DNA of 64,000 bases, from contig KB235926.1 in NCBI GenBank assembly GCA_000332255.1, forward strand, positions 1,838,797-1,902,796. Reading direction: 5' to 3'. The number at the start of each line of letters is the position of its first letter. Positions within the stretch are counted from its first letter, which is position 1. Origin of the DNA: a cyanobacterium PCC 7702. Lineage in GTDB: Bacteria; Cyanobacteriota; Cyanobacteriia; Cyanobacteriales; Nostocaceae. The notes below the pieces were generated by a model that did not search any database, was not told where the DNA came from, and worked only from the letters and a program-made list of their open reading frames with translations. Made by a program: the position numbers and the translations under genes. This document shows, piece after piece, positions 35,185 through 43,536 of the stretch.

Positions 35185-36957
35185 ATGCCATTAAGAAGAG
35201 ATTCTGTACGTCGAACCAAAATTGTTGCCACAATTGGTCCTGCCACTAGTAGCCCGAAAATGCTTAAAGCTATTATTGAAGCAGGTGCTACTACGTTGCG
35301 GCTCAACTTTTCCCACGGTTCTCATGCCGATCATCAACGCCATATCCGCCTAATTCGGCAAATAGCCTTTGAATTAAATCAACCAGTAGGTATTCTCCAA
35401 GATTTGCAAGGGCCAAAAATTCGTCTGGGGAAATTTGAAAATGGATCGATAGTCGTAAGTCGTGGCGATCGCTTCACCTTGACCAATCGTCCAGTTATTG
35501 GTACCCAAGATATCAGCTGTGTTACCTACGAATACTTAGCACAAGAAGTTCCGGTTGGCGCCAGAATCCTTCTTGATGATGGACGAGTAGAAATGCAGGT
35601 AGAGGAGGTAAACCAACAAAAAGGGGATTTATACTGTCGGGTTACGGTTGGGGGTACGCTTTCTAACAACAAAGGAGTAAATTTCCCCGGAGTCTACCTG
35701 TCTGTCAAAGCAATGACTGACAAAGACCGCGAAGATCTAATGTTCGGCTTAGATCAAGGAGTAGACTGGGTAGCACTTTCCTTTGTTCGCAACCCTCAAG
35801 ATGTTATTGAAATCAAAGAACTCATTTCCAGTACCGGTAAACAAGTACCAGTTATTGCCAAAATTGAAAAACACGAAGCCATCGAACAAATGGAGGCAAT
35901 TTTGGCCTTGTGCGATGGCGTCATGGTAGCACGAGGCGATCTGGGTGTAGAACTTCCAGCAGAAGATGTACCCTTACTGCAAAAACAACTCATCGCCACG
36001 GCCAATCGCTTGGGAATTCCTATCATCACCGCTACCCAAATGTTAGATAGTATGGTGAACAATCCTCGTCCCACACGAGCAGAAGTATCGGATGTAGCAA
36101 ATGCTATTCTCGACGGTACCGATGCAGTGATGCTCTCTAACGAAACGGCTGTGGGTAAGTACCCAGTAGAAGCAGTAGCAACAATGGCACGCATTGCTGA
36201 AAGAATCGAACAGGAAGCAGCACAAAACACTAATGCTACTCAAGTAAAAGACAGCAAGCGTTCTATCCCTAACGCCATCAGCCAAGCTGTCGGACAAATT
36301 GCCGAACAGCTGGGAGCAGCAGCTATTATGAGCCTGACGCAAACTGGCGCCACCGCACGTAATGTCTCTAAATTCCGTCCCCGCACTCCCATACTAGCCG
36401 TAACTCCTCACGTGAACGTCGCCAGACAACTGCAATTAGTGTGGGGAGTAAAACCGTTACTTGTTCTAGAATTGCCTTCAACCGGTCAGACCTTCCAAGC
36501 CGCTATTAATGTCGCTTTGGAAAATCAGCTTGTTTTTGAAGGAGATTTGGTGGTTATGACCGCCGGTACCCTGCAAGGTATTTCCGGCTCGACGGATTTG
36601 ATTAAAGTGGAAGTAGTCACCGCCATACTAGGTCAGGGAATAGGACTGGGACAAGGCTGTATCAGCGGTCGAGCCAGGGTAGCCCATACTGGCATGGATA
36701 CAAGTAACTTTAGTCCTGGAGATATTTTGGTTGCACCCCGCACTAATGCTGACTTTGTAGAAGCAATTCGCAAAGCTGGTGGTATTATTACTGAAGAAGA
36801 AAGTCTTACCTGTCACGCTGCTGTCATTGGTTTGCGTCTTGGTGTACCAGTCATTGTTGGTGTCAAAAAGGCAACGCAGGTCATTCGGGATGGAGCAATT
36901 CTCACCATGGATATGCAACGAGGTTTAATTTATTCTGGAGTAGTGGGAATGCACTAA
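35185..36957 (+). CDS. pyk: Pyruvate kinase with C-terminal PEP-utilising domain
   Basis: Final step of glycolysis: PEP plus ADP to pyruvate plus ATP. N-terminal TKIVATIGPATSSP, the K+/Mg2+ site region ILQDLQGPKIRLG, catalytic VPVIAKIEKHEA, and MVARGDLGVE mark the A/B domains; allosteric C domain follows. At 590 residues it has an additional C-terminal domain of about 115 residues with the TCHAAVIG motif of PEP-utilising mobile domains, as in Bacillus-type pyruvate kinases. Cyanobacteria often have two pyk genes; this is the long form. A terminator hairpin follows at 37032. Confidence 0.96.
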   Translation: MPLRRDSVRRTKIVATIGPATSSPKMLKAIIEAGATTLRLNFSHGSHADHQRHIRLIRQIAFELNQPVGILQDLQGPKIRLGKFENGSIVVSRGDRFTLTNRPVIGTQDISCVTYEYLAQEVPVGARILLDDGRVEMQVEEVNQQKGDLYCRVTVGGTLSNNKGVNFPGVYLSVKAMTDKDREDLMFGLDQGVDWVALSFVRNPQDVIEIKELISSTGKQVPVIAKIEKHEAIEQMEAILALCDGVMVARGDLGVELPAEDVPLLQKQLIATANRLGIPIITATQMLDSMVNNPRPTRAEVSDVANAILDGTDAVMLSNETAVGKYPVEAVATMARIAERIEQEAAQNTNATQVKDSKRSIPNAISQAVGQIAEQLGAAAIMSLTQTGATARNVSKFRPRTPILAVTPHVNVARQLQLVWGVKPLLVLELPSTGQTFQAAINVALENQLVFEGDLVVMTAGTLQGISGSTDLIKVEVVTAILGQGIGLGQGCISGRARVAHTGMDTSNFSPGDILVAPRTNADFVEAIRKAGGIITEEESLTCHAAVIGLRLGVPVIVGVKKATQVIRDGAILTMDMQRGLIYSGVVGMH

Positions 36958-37031
36958 AATCAGCAACTAGCAAAGTAGTGGCGGTTGACCGACAAACACA
37001 ACTGCAAGACTTGGACCTGCTACAAAAACCG

Positions 37032-37063
37032 AGTCTAGGGGTAGTCCATCCCCAGACTTTGTT
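37032..37063 (+). terminator. Terminator of pyk
   Basis: AGTCT-a-GGGG, 8-base loop, CCCC-AGACT forms a 9-bp stem with one bulge, followed by a T-rich tail (TTGTT). 75 bases after the pyk stop. Confidence 0.6.
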
Positions 37064-37245
37064 CCCCCAGAGTTTCACAACTAACTTTCCACTTTTTTTA
37101 CCCAAGTTAGCAATATCCTGCCCAGAAAATTTAACTTGCAATCAAATTGCTACTGGCAATAGATGCAATTGCATTTGCCACATCAGCCTGCAGACATGAA
37201 TTTTTCCATGCAGATAAGACAAAATATTTTTGAGATTTTAGAAAA

Positions 37246-37266
37246 AGAAGTGGCTTTGCCACTTCT
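37246..37266 (-). terminator. Terminator-like hairpin on the minus strand
   Basis: AGAAGTGGC-TTT-GCCACTTCT is a perfect 9-bp stem with a 3-base loop. On the minus strand it is followed by TTTTC, so it would end a leftward transcript, yet no minus-strand gene lies between here and ndhF3. Confidence 0.5.
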
Positions 37267-37884
37267 AGGTAATTCCCAGGTAGAACCTGAAAATCTAGTA
37301 TAACGGGCAGAAAATCTTCAAATAGTATAAAGTAACACTTATTAACTGATATATTTATTGTTTGCTTCCACAGTCAGTAATAGTAAACTAATTAGTTTTT
37401 TTGTAAATTTCTAAACTGTCAAGAAACGATTATTTTTTTGTTAATTTCTAAATTTATCTCATTACTCCTCATAAAATTTTTAATTTTTATAGTAAGAGAA
37501 AGTAAAAATCCATCGAGGTATCAAAGCAGGTTACTAAAAGAGGAAATTTATTACTATTTAGTTGTTAATAATTCCAATCACTTTGAGACCCTACTCAAGG
37601 CAAAAGTACAAAGCGATCGCCCAAATCAAACTAAGTCAGAGGGAAAACGAAACTGTTGCTGCTTTTTCTACTAGAAGCGATCGCACCCCAGAAACCGATC
37701 ATAGATTTAAATCAATAGTAATTATAAGATAGACGGTATATAAGAATTTATTAGAGTAATTATCGTGGAAAGATCTAGAATCAAGTTATTCCCTTTTGAG
37801 ACTGATAAAGCTAATCTATTTAACAAGATTAAAGAAAAATTAATTTGTTTTTCTTTACAGAAGACCTGTACGAGCTGGAAGTAA

Positions 37885-37904
37885 CGGTTGTGATTCAACA
37901 ACCG
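37885..37904. promoter_or_regulatory. Leader inverted repeat upstream of ndhF3
   Basis: CGGTTGT-GATTCA-ACAACCG, a perfect 7-bp inverted repeat ending 34 bases before the ndhF3 ATG. It could be an operator or leader hairpin that affects ribosome access. Confidence 0.5.
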
Positions 37905-37938
37905 CTGCTTGTTTTCCTGCGAACTTAGAGGTGATTTC

Positions 37939-39801
37939 ATGGCTCAATATTTGCTTGAGACAGTTTGGCTAGTACCCTGTTACGCCTTGATTGGTGGGCT
38001 TTTAGCTATACTTTGGTCACCGGGAATAATTCGACGTACCGGACCAAGACCTGCGGGTTATGTCAATTTAATGATGACATTTTTGGCATTTGTCCATGCC
38101 GCTTTAGCACTCACAAAGGCGTGGAACCACCCCTCCTACGAAATATCCATACCCTGGTTAAGAACTGCTGGTTTAAACCTTTCTATTGATTTGCAAATTT
38201 CCTCAGTGAGTGTAGGCGCAATGGTAGTGATTGCTGGCTTGAATTTGCTAGCACAGATTTTCGCCGTTGGCTACATGGAGATGGATTGGGGTTGGGCGCG
38301 CTTTTATTCTCTGCTGGGTTTATTCGAAGCGGGATTGTGCGCCCTAGCTATTTGCAACAACTTATTCTTTAGCTATGTCATATTGGAAATCCTGACTTTA
38401 GGAACTTACCTATTGGTGGGATTTTGGTTTTGTCAACCGTTGGTAGTTACCGGTGCCAGAGATGCTTTCTTGACCAAACGGGTAGGAGACTTATTTCTAC
38501 TGATGGGAGTGTTGGCGATTTGGCCCTTAGCTGGAACTTGGAATTACACTGAATTAGCGAACTGGGCGGCTACAGCTAATGTTAACCCCTCATTAATAAC
38601 GCTGGTTGGCTTAGCATTAATTGCAGGTCCAATGGGTAAATGTGCTCAATTTCCCCTGCATTTGTGGTTGGATGAGGCAATGGAAGGGCCTATTCCCAGC
38701 ACTATTTTACGGAACTCGGTAGTTGTTGCTAGTGGTGCTTGGGTATTAATCAAGCTGCAACCTGTTTTGAATTTGTCGCCGATTGTGTCTGCGGCGATGA
38801 TAACTATTGGTGCAGTCACAGCAGTGGGCGGTTCGACGATCGCCATTGCTCAAATTGATATTAAGCGTTGCTTGTCCTATTCCGTGAGTGCTTACATGGG
38901 TTTAGTGTTTATTGCAGTGGGCACTCAGCAAGATGAAGCTGCCTTATTGTTGGTACTTACCCATGCTTTGGCAGCAGCATTGTTAGTAATGAGTATAGGT
39001 GGGATAGTTTGGAATAGCGTTACCCAAAATATAACTTTGTTGGGAGGATTGTGGTCGCGCCGTCCGATGTCAGGACTAGCTTATATTGTCGGTACTTTGG
39101 GATTAATTGGTTTTCCTCCCTTGGGAAGCTTTTGGGCGCTATTGAAATTAGCTTCAGGGTTATGGGAAACAAAACCTTGGTTAGTAGGAATTGTAATTAC
39201 AGTTAATGCTTTAATTGCGTTTAGTTTAACAAGGGAATTCTGTCTTGTTTTTGGTGGCAAACCCAAACCTATGAGCGAGCGATCGCCAGAAGCTCACTGG
39301 CCTTTAGTTTTGCCAATGATGATTTTGCTAGGTTTTGTTCTACATCTGCCCTTGGTGTTGCAAAGCTTATCACTGCTGCCAAATTGGGCAAGTCTGAATA
39401 AAGACGTAGCATTACTGCTGATTTGGTCGAGCATTTTCGGTTGCAGCATTGGTTGCGTAGTTTATCTTAGCAACATTATTCCCAAACCAATTCGCCTGCC
39501 TTGGCCAAGTTTGCAAGATTTAATTGCCTACGACTTTTACACTCCCAAACTTTATCGCATGAGCATAGTTTTGAGCGTGGATCTTCTTTCGAAATTAGTC
39601 GATGTAGTTGACCGCTTCGTAGTTGATGGCATTGTTAATTTACTGGGTTTAGCGTCTATTGCTGGTGGTGAAACTCTCAAATATATCAACTCCGGACAAA
39701 CTCAGTTTTATGCTTTTACAATTCTGCTCGGAGTTGGTGTTTTGGGAATACTCGTCACTTGGTTGCATTGGGGAAGTCAATTACTAGACATGGTGTTTTA
39801 A
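37939..39801 (+). CDS. ndhF3: NAD(P)H-quinone oxidoreductase subunit F, NdhF3 (inducible CO2-uptake type)
   Basis: Antiporter-like proton-pumping subunit of the NDH-1MS complex in the thylakoid. About 15 transmembrane helices in 620 residues. The N-terminus MAQYLLETVWLVPCYALIG and the segments PGIIRRTGPRPAGYVNL and GARDAFLTKRVGDL are typical of NdhF3 rather than NdhF1 or NdhF4. The frame is open from 37909; ATG at 37939 with AGAGGTG upstream is the correct start. First gene of the operon ndhF3 - carbonic anhydrase - ndhD3 - cupA. Known from the family: NDH-1MS drives cyclic electron flow to power CO2 hydration and is induced by low CO2. Confidence 0.95.
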   Translation: MAQYLLETVWLVPCYALIGGLLAILWSPGIIRRTGPRPAGYVNLMMTFLAFVHAALALTKAWNHPSYEISIPWLRTAGLNLSIDLQISSVSVGAMVVIAGLNLLAQIFAVGYMEMDWGWARFYSLLGLFEAGLCALAICNNLFFSYVILEILTLGTYLLVGFWFCQPLVVTGARDAFLTKRVGDLFLLMGVLAIWPLAGTWNYTELANWAATANVNPSLITLVGLALIAGPMGKCAQFPLHLWLDEAMEGPIPSTILRNSVVVASGAWVLIKLQPVLNLSPIVSAAMITIGAVTAVGGSTIAIAQIDIKRCLSYSVSAYMGLVFIAVGTQQDEAALLLVLTHALAAALLVMSIGGIVWNSVTQNITLLGGLWSRRPMSGLAYIVGTLGLIGFPPLGSFWALLKLASGLWETKPWLVGIVITVNALIAFSLTREFCLVFGGKPKPMSERSPEAHWPLVLPMMILLGFVLHLPLVLQSLSLLPNWASLNKDVALLLIWSSIFGCSIGCVVYLSNIIPKPIRLPWPSLQDLIAYDFYTPKLYRMSIVLSVDLLSKLVDVVDRFVVDGIVNLLGLASIAGGETLKYINSGQTQFYAFTILLGVGVLGILVTWLHWGSQLLDMVF

Positions 39802-39889
39802 GTATAGAAAAACAGCTACCTTCAAGCATCGCAAAAGCAAATAAACCCTTGTTATTAATTTTGATTTGAAAGTGTGAGGAGAAAATACT

Positions 39890-40588
39890 GTGAACAGAAT
39901 TTTGTCGCGAAGAAACTTACTGAAATTTAGTGCCGGAATTATAGGTACAGGCATAGTAACAGCAGGATTAGGTTCTGAGTTAGTTTTTCCTCAAAAAGCA
40001 GTTGCAAAAGATGAGTTAACTCCTGAACAAGCACTGCAAGAACTCATGCAAGGTAATGACCGCTTTGTCAAAAGAAAGCGAAAAAATCCCCATCAAACTT
40101 TTACTCGTTTGGTAGAAGTAGCTAAAGGTCAGAAACCCTTTGCTTCTATTCTCGGGTGTGCAGATTCACGAGTTCCTGCGGAGATTATTTTTGACCAAGG
40201 ATTTGGTGATTTATTTGTATGTCGCGTCGCGGGTAATATTGCCACACCAGAAGAAACGGGTAGTCTGGAATTTGGCAGTTTTATGTTAGGTTCAAAAGTC
40301 ATTATGGTACTGGGACATAAAAGATGCGGTGCCATTGAAGCTACAGTTAAAGGTGCTCAAGTTCCAGGTCAAATTGCTACATTATTAGCTGCTATTAAAC
40401 CTGGCATAGAATCCGTCAAAAATCAACCGGGAGACAAATTAGAAAATGCTTGTAAAGCTAACGTTTTAACGCAAATAGAAAAATTGAAAACATCTCCCAT
40501 TCTTTCTCAACTCGTAGCCGAGAAAAAGCTAATAATTGTTGGTGGTTACTATGATTTAGATACTGGTCGAGTTACTTTAATCAGCTAA
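39890..40588 (+). CDS. Tat-exported beta-carbonic anhydrase (EcaB-like)
   Basis: A twin-arginine signal SRRNLLKF (residues 6-13) and hydrophobic stretch (to about 33, with AVA-KD as a cleavage site) direct folded enzyme to the periplasm or thylakoid lumen. The mature part is a beta-carbonic anhydrase: zinc ligands C90, H143, C146 with D92/R94 (CADSRVPAE) and GHKRCGA. All are present, so activity is expected. GTG start with GAGGAG 8 bases upstream. It sits 88 bases after ndhF3 and 49 bases before ndhD3, on the same strand, in a place that is normally empty. Known: a similar thylakoid enzyme (EcaB) affects CO2 uptake in Synechocystis. Inferred: it serves the NDH-1MS complex. Confidence 0.92.
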   Translation: MNRILSRRNLLKFSAGIIGTGIVTAGLGSELVFPQKAVAKDELTPEQALQELMQGNDRFVKRKRKNPHQTFTRLVEVAKGQKPFASILGCADSRVPAEIIFDQGFGDLFVCRVAGNIATPEETGSLEFGSFMLGSKVIMVLGHKRCGAIEATVKGAQVPGQIATLLAAIKPGIESVKNQPGDKLENACKANVLTQIEKLKTSPILSQLVAEKKLIIVGGYYDLDTGRVTLIS

Positions 40589-40637
40589 GAAATTGCCAAT
40601 AGAAAAAACTAATATTGCTAAAAATTGGGAATTAATT

Positions 40638-42167
40638 ATGCTCAGTATTTTGATTTGGCTTCCAATTTTAACCGCGGCTTTGATAGCGTGTTTACCTAAA
40701 AGCATTCCTGCTCATAGTATTCGTTTAGGAGCGTTAATCATTTCTGGGATTGTTCTGCTTTGGAATTTGTTTATCCTTTTCAAATTTGATATCTACAATC
40801 CAGGAATGCAATTACAAGAATATCTGCCCTGGAATGAAACTCTTGGTTTGACTTATAAGCTTGGGGTGGATGGAATTTCTATAGTCTTACTGATTCTAAA
40901 TAGTTTGCTGACCTGGATTGCCATTTACAGCAGCAGTCAGCAAACGGAACGTCCCCGACTTTTTTATTCGTTGATTTTACTGGTAAGTGGTGGAGTAGCA
41001 GGTGCATTTTTAGCAGAAAATTTGTTACTGTTTTTCCTGTTCTACGAACTAGAATTAATACCCTTTTACCTGCTGATTTCCATTTGGGGTGGTCAAAAAC
41101 GAGGCTACGCAGCTATTAAATTTCTCATCTACACTGCTGTTTCAGGAGCCTTGATTTTAGCAACTTTCTTAAGTGTGGTTTGGCTAACTGGTTCTTCCAC
41201 CTTTAATTATGATGCTCTTGTTACCCAGACTTTACCACCGGCACTACAAATTACCTTGTTACTGGGAATAATATTGGGCTTTGGAATCAAAATTCCCTTA
41301 GTTCCCTTGCACACGTGGTTGCCAGATGCTTATGTTGAAGCTTCTGCTCCAGTTGCCATTCTTTTGGGTGGTGTGTTGGCAAAATTAGGAACCTACGGTA
41401 TTTTGCGGTTTGGTACGGCTTTGTTTCCTCAAGCTTGGAGTATTCTGGCTCCATCGTTAGCAACTTGGGGAGCAGTAAGTGCTGTCTACGGAGCTGTAGT
41501 AGCGATCGCTCAAAAAGATATCAAGCGCATGGTAGCATACAGCTCCATCGGTCACATGGGTTACATTCTCTTGGCTGCTGCTGCTAGTACTCCCCTTGCA
41601 CTTGTAGGTGCTGTGGCCCAAATGATTAGCCACGGTATTATTCTTGGTATTCTGTTTCATCTGGTAGGAGTAGTAGAAGCTAAAGTTGGAACTCGGGAAT
41701 TAAATGTACTCAATGGCTTAATGAATCCCATACGCGGTTTACCTTTAACTAGCGCTCTACTTGTTTTAGGCGGAATGGCTAGTGCAGGTATTCCTGGAAT
41801 GATGGGATTTGTTGCCGAATTTATAGTTTTCCAAGGCAGCTTCTCTGTTTTTCCCATTCCCACATTAATGTGCATCGTATCATCTGCCTTAACAGCTGTT
41901 TACTTTGTCATCCTCATCAATCGTACCTGTTTTGGTAAACTCGACAACAATCTCGCCTACTATCCCAAAGTGGTGTGGCATGAAAAAATGCCAGCTTTAA
42001 TTTTGGCGAGTGTGATATTGTTTTTGGGAATACAACCAACTTGGCTTGTACGTTGGATAGAACCGACAACAACTGTTATAGCCACAAATATTCCTGCTTT
42101 AGAAAAAGCTGTAAATCCTCAATTAGTTCTCAATCCAAATAAACAGCACGTGCCTATCATTAGGTAG
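40638..42167 (+). CDS. ndhD3: NAD(P)H-quinone oxidoreductase subunit D, NdhD3
   Basis: The second antiporter-like subunit of NDH-1MS, 509 residues with about 14 transmembrane helices. MLSILIWLPILTAALIACLP is the typical start. The conserved segments HTWLPDAYVEASAPVAILLGG (cited in part as HTWLPDAYVEASAP) and QKDIKRMVAYSSIGHMG mark the proton channel with its key Lys and Glu. The frame is open from TTG at 40593, but those 15 residues are not conserved; ATG at 40638 has a GGGA site. Followed by cupA with 27 bases between. Confidence 0.95.
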   Translation: MLSILIWLPILTAALIACLPKSIPAHSIRLGALIISGIVLLWNLFILFKFDIYNPGMQLQEYLPWNETLGLTYKLGVDGISIVLLILNSLLTWIAIYSSSQQTERPRLFYSLILLVSGGVAGAFLAENLLLFFLFYELELIPFYLLISIWGGQKRGYAAIKFLIYTAVSGALILATFLSVVWLTGSSTFNYDALVTQTLPPALQITLLLGIILGFGIKIPLVPLHTWLPDAYVEASAPVAILLGGVLAKLGTYGILRFGTALFPQAWSILAPSLATWGAVSAVYGAVVAIAQKDIKRMVAYSSIGHMGYILLAAAASTPLALVGAVAQMISHGIILGILFHLVGVVEAKVGTRELNVLNGLMNPIRGLPLTSALLVLGGMASAGIPGMMGFVAEFIVFQGSFSVFPIPTLMCIVSSALTAVYFVILINRTCFGKLDNNLAYYPKVVWHEKMPALILASVILFLGIQPTWLVRWIEPTTTVIATNIPALEKAVNPQLVLNPNKQHVPIIR

Positions 42168-42194
42168 CTTTTGGCGTGTTTAGGAGAAGATAAA

Positions 42195-43517
42195 ATGGTA
42201 CAAACTTCAAATCAACCAGTTACTAAATTACCACCTTCGACTCACGAATTTGCAGATATAATCCATCGCTTAGAAGCTGGCGGTTCTATGTTACCGGATA
42301 CGCCAGAAAATCTGATGCAAATTATTGGTATATACAAAGCTTATGCAGTACCAATGGATTTTTATTGGCGGGATTTGCTTTATATTGCTGAACGTGTTTT
42401 TTTAAACCCACTTCCTTTTTTTAAATACTTTTTACCTAAAGAATATCTAGAGCGCCACAACCACTACGCTGGGGATGATGCCGATCTGCGCATTTGGCGC
42501 GGCGAAGCAACTGCTCATCCTGAGCTTTTGGCATTTATAGAAAAAGGCGAAACATTCAAAATGCCAAAGTTACTTCATCACTGGTTTCACGATCGCATCA
42601 ATATGGAATTTGCCGAAGCTTGCATGCAGGCTATGCTTTGGCACCGTCACATGTATGCGCCAGTCAATCAATTCGATCCCTATCTGGATAGCGAAGAGTA
42701 CAAAGCCAACGCCCACAAGGCAATTCAGGCATATTTTCAAGGCAATCCCGTGATGCTGGGACTTTACAAGTTATTTCCAGATATGTTTTTGGAACAATGT
42801 CGCCAGCTGTCTTACTATGCGAATCTGGGCTTGTTTTGGGAAGTAATGGCTCCAGTTTTCTTTGAAATGTCAGATATATATGATGAAGGCGGCTTTAAAG
42901 GCGTCCCCGATGCCATGAATTTTTTGGTGAATAAAATTTTTGCAGTTGCAGGTCGTCCTATTTATCATCACGTGTATATTCGGGGCGAATGCTACGAAAT
43001 CATTCCCAAATCAAAAGGCTTCACCTGGCTTTACGAAGCAGCATTGCCCTATGTGGAAGCGGTTTTTTACCGTACAGCTCCTTTCCGGGGTACAAAATCT
43101 TACAATGCTCAGGTTCGTCAAGTACCTGACAAGCAGGAAGATTTCCACTACGGCATTCTCTATGCCGACGTTTTTCCCGTGGGAACTGCAGGTATTCCAC
43201 CAACACTTTTAATGCAAGATATGTTGCATTTCTTACCACCATACTTGGTCAAGTATTACAAAAAACATTGTCGTGGCGAAGATGACATGCTGATTCAGTT
43301 AGGAATTAGTTTCCAACGGTCGATGTACAATGTCACCTCTGCTGTAATTCAAGCTTTGCGAACTGCACTTTTATATCCTTTAGACGATCCCAATCCCAAA
43401 CACTTGCAAGCCAATCGGGAATTTTTTGAAGCGCAATTAAACCGTTTTTGTCGTCCGGAATATGGCATGCGGGATGCAGCTAAGCTGCGAGATATTCAGC
43501 GACAGAATTATCGGTAG
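42195..43517 (+). CDS. cupA: CO2-hydration protein CupA (ChpY)
   Basis: The hydrophilic subunit that sits on NdhF3/NdhD3 and converts CO2 to bicarbonate with a zinc site. 440 residues, matching the family. HH at 128-129 and R134 in LHHWFHDRINM correspond, from memory, to the zinc-coordinating His and Arg seen in structures. The remaining sequence (GIYKAYAVPMDFYW, KYYKKHCRGEDDM) is collinear with CupA. AGGAG precedes the ATG at 42195; the frame itself opens at TTG 42171. Last gene of the operon: no cupS follows; the next gene is convergent and only 19 bases away. Confidence 0.95.
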   Translation: MVQTSNQPVTKLPPSTHEFADIIHRLEAGGSMLPDTPENLMQIIGIYKAYAVPMDFYWRDLLYIAERVFLNPLPFFKYFLPKEYLERHNHYAGDDADLRIWRGEATAHPELLAFIEKGETFKMPKLLHHWFHDRINMEFAEACMQAMLWHRHMYAPVNQFDPYLDSEEYKANAHKAIQAYFQGNPVMLGLYKLFPDMFLEQCRQLSYYANLGLFWEVMAPVFFEMSDIYDEGGFKGVPDAMNFLVNKIFAVAGRPIYHHVYIRGECYEIIPKSKGFTWLYEAALPYVEAVFYRTAPFRGTKSYNAQVRQVPDKQEDFHYGILYADVFPVGTAGIPPTLLMQDMLHFLPPYLVKYYKKHCRGEDDMLIQLGISFQRSMYNVTSAVIQALRTALLYPLDDPNPKHLQANREFFEAQLNRFCRPEYGMRDAAKLRDIQRQNYR

Positions 43518-43536
43518 CACACAGTTTGCTGTAGTT

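Larger units (their letters stand above)
36958..37938. other. Long intergenic region upstream of the CO2-uptake operon
   Basis: About 980 bases. It holds the pyk terminator, a perfect 12-bp palindrome ATGCAATTGCAT (37163-37174), a minus-strand terminator-like hairpin (37246-37266), two HIP1 octamers and a leader hairpin just before ndhF3 (37885-37904). The operon is inducible by low CO2 in known cyanobacteria, so regulator sites are expected here, but I cannot identify a CcmR/NdhR or CmpR site with confidence. Confidence 0.5.

Noticed and set aside
37196-37303. 35-codon plus-strand frame MNFSMQIRQNIFEILEKEV... upstream of the CO2-uptake operon
   Set aside because: No ribosome site. The middle is made by the perfect hairpin at 37246-37266, which explains the codon pattern better than coding.
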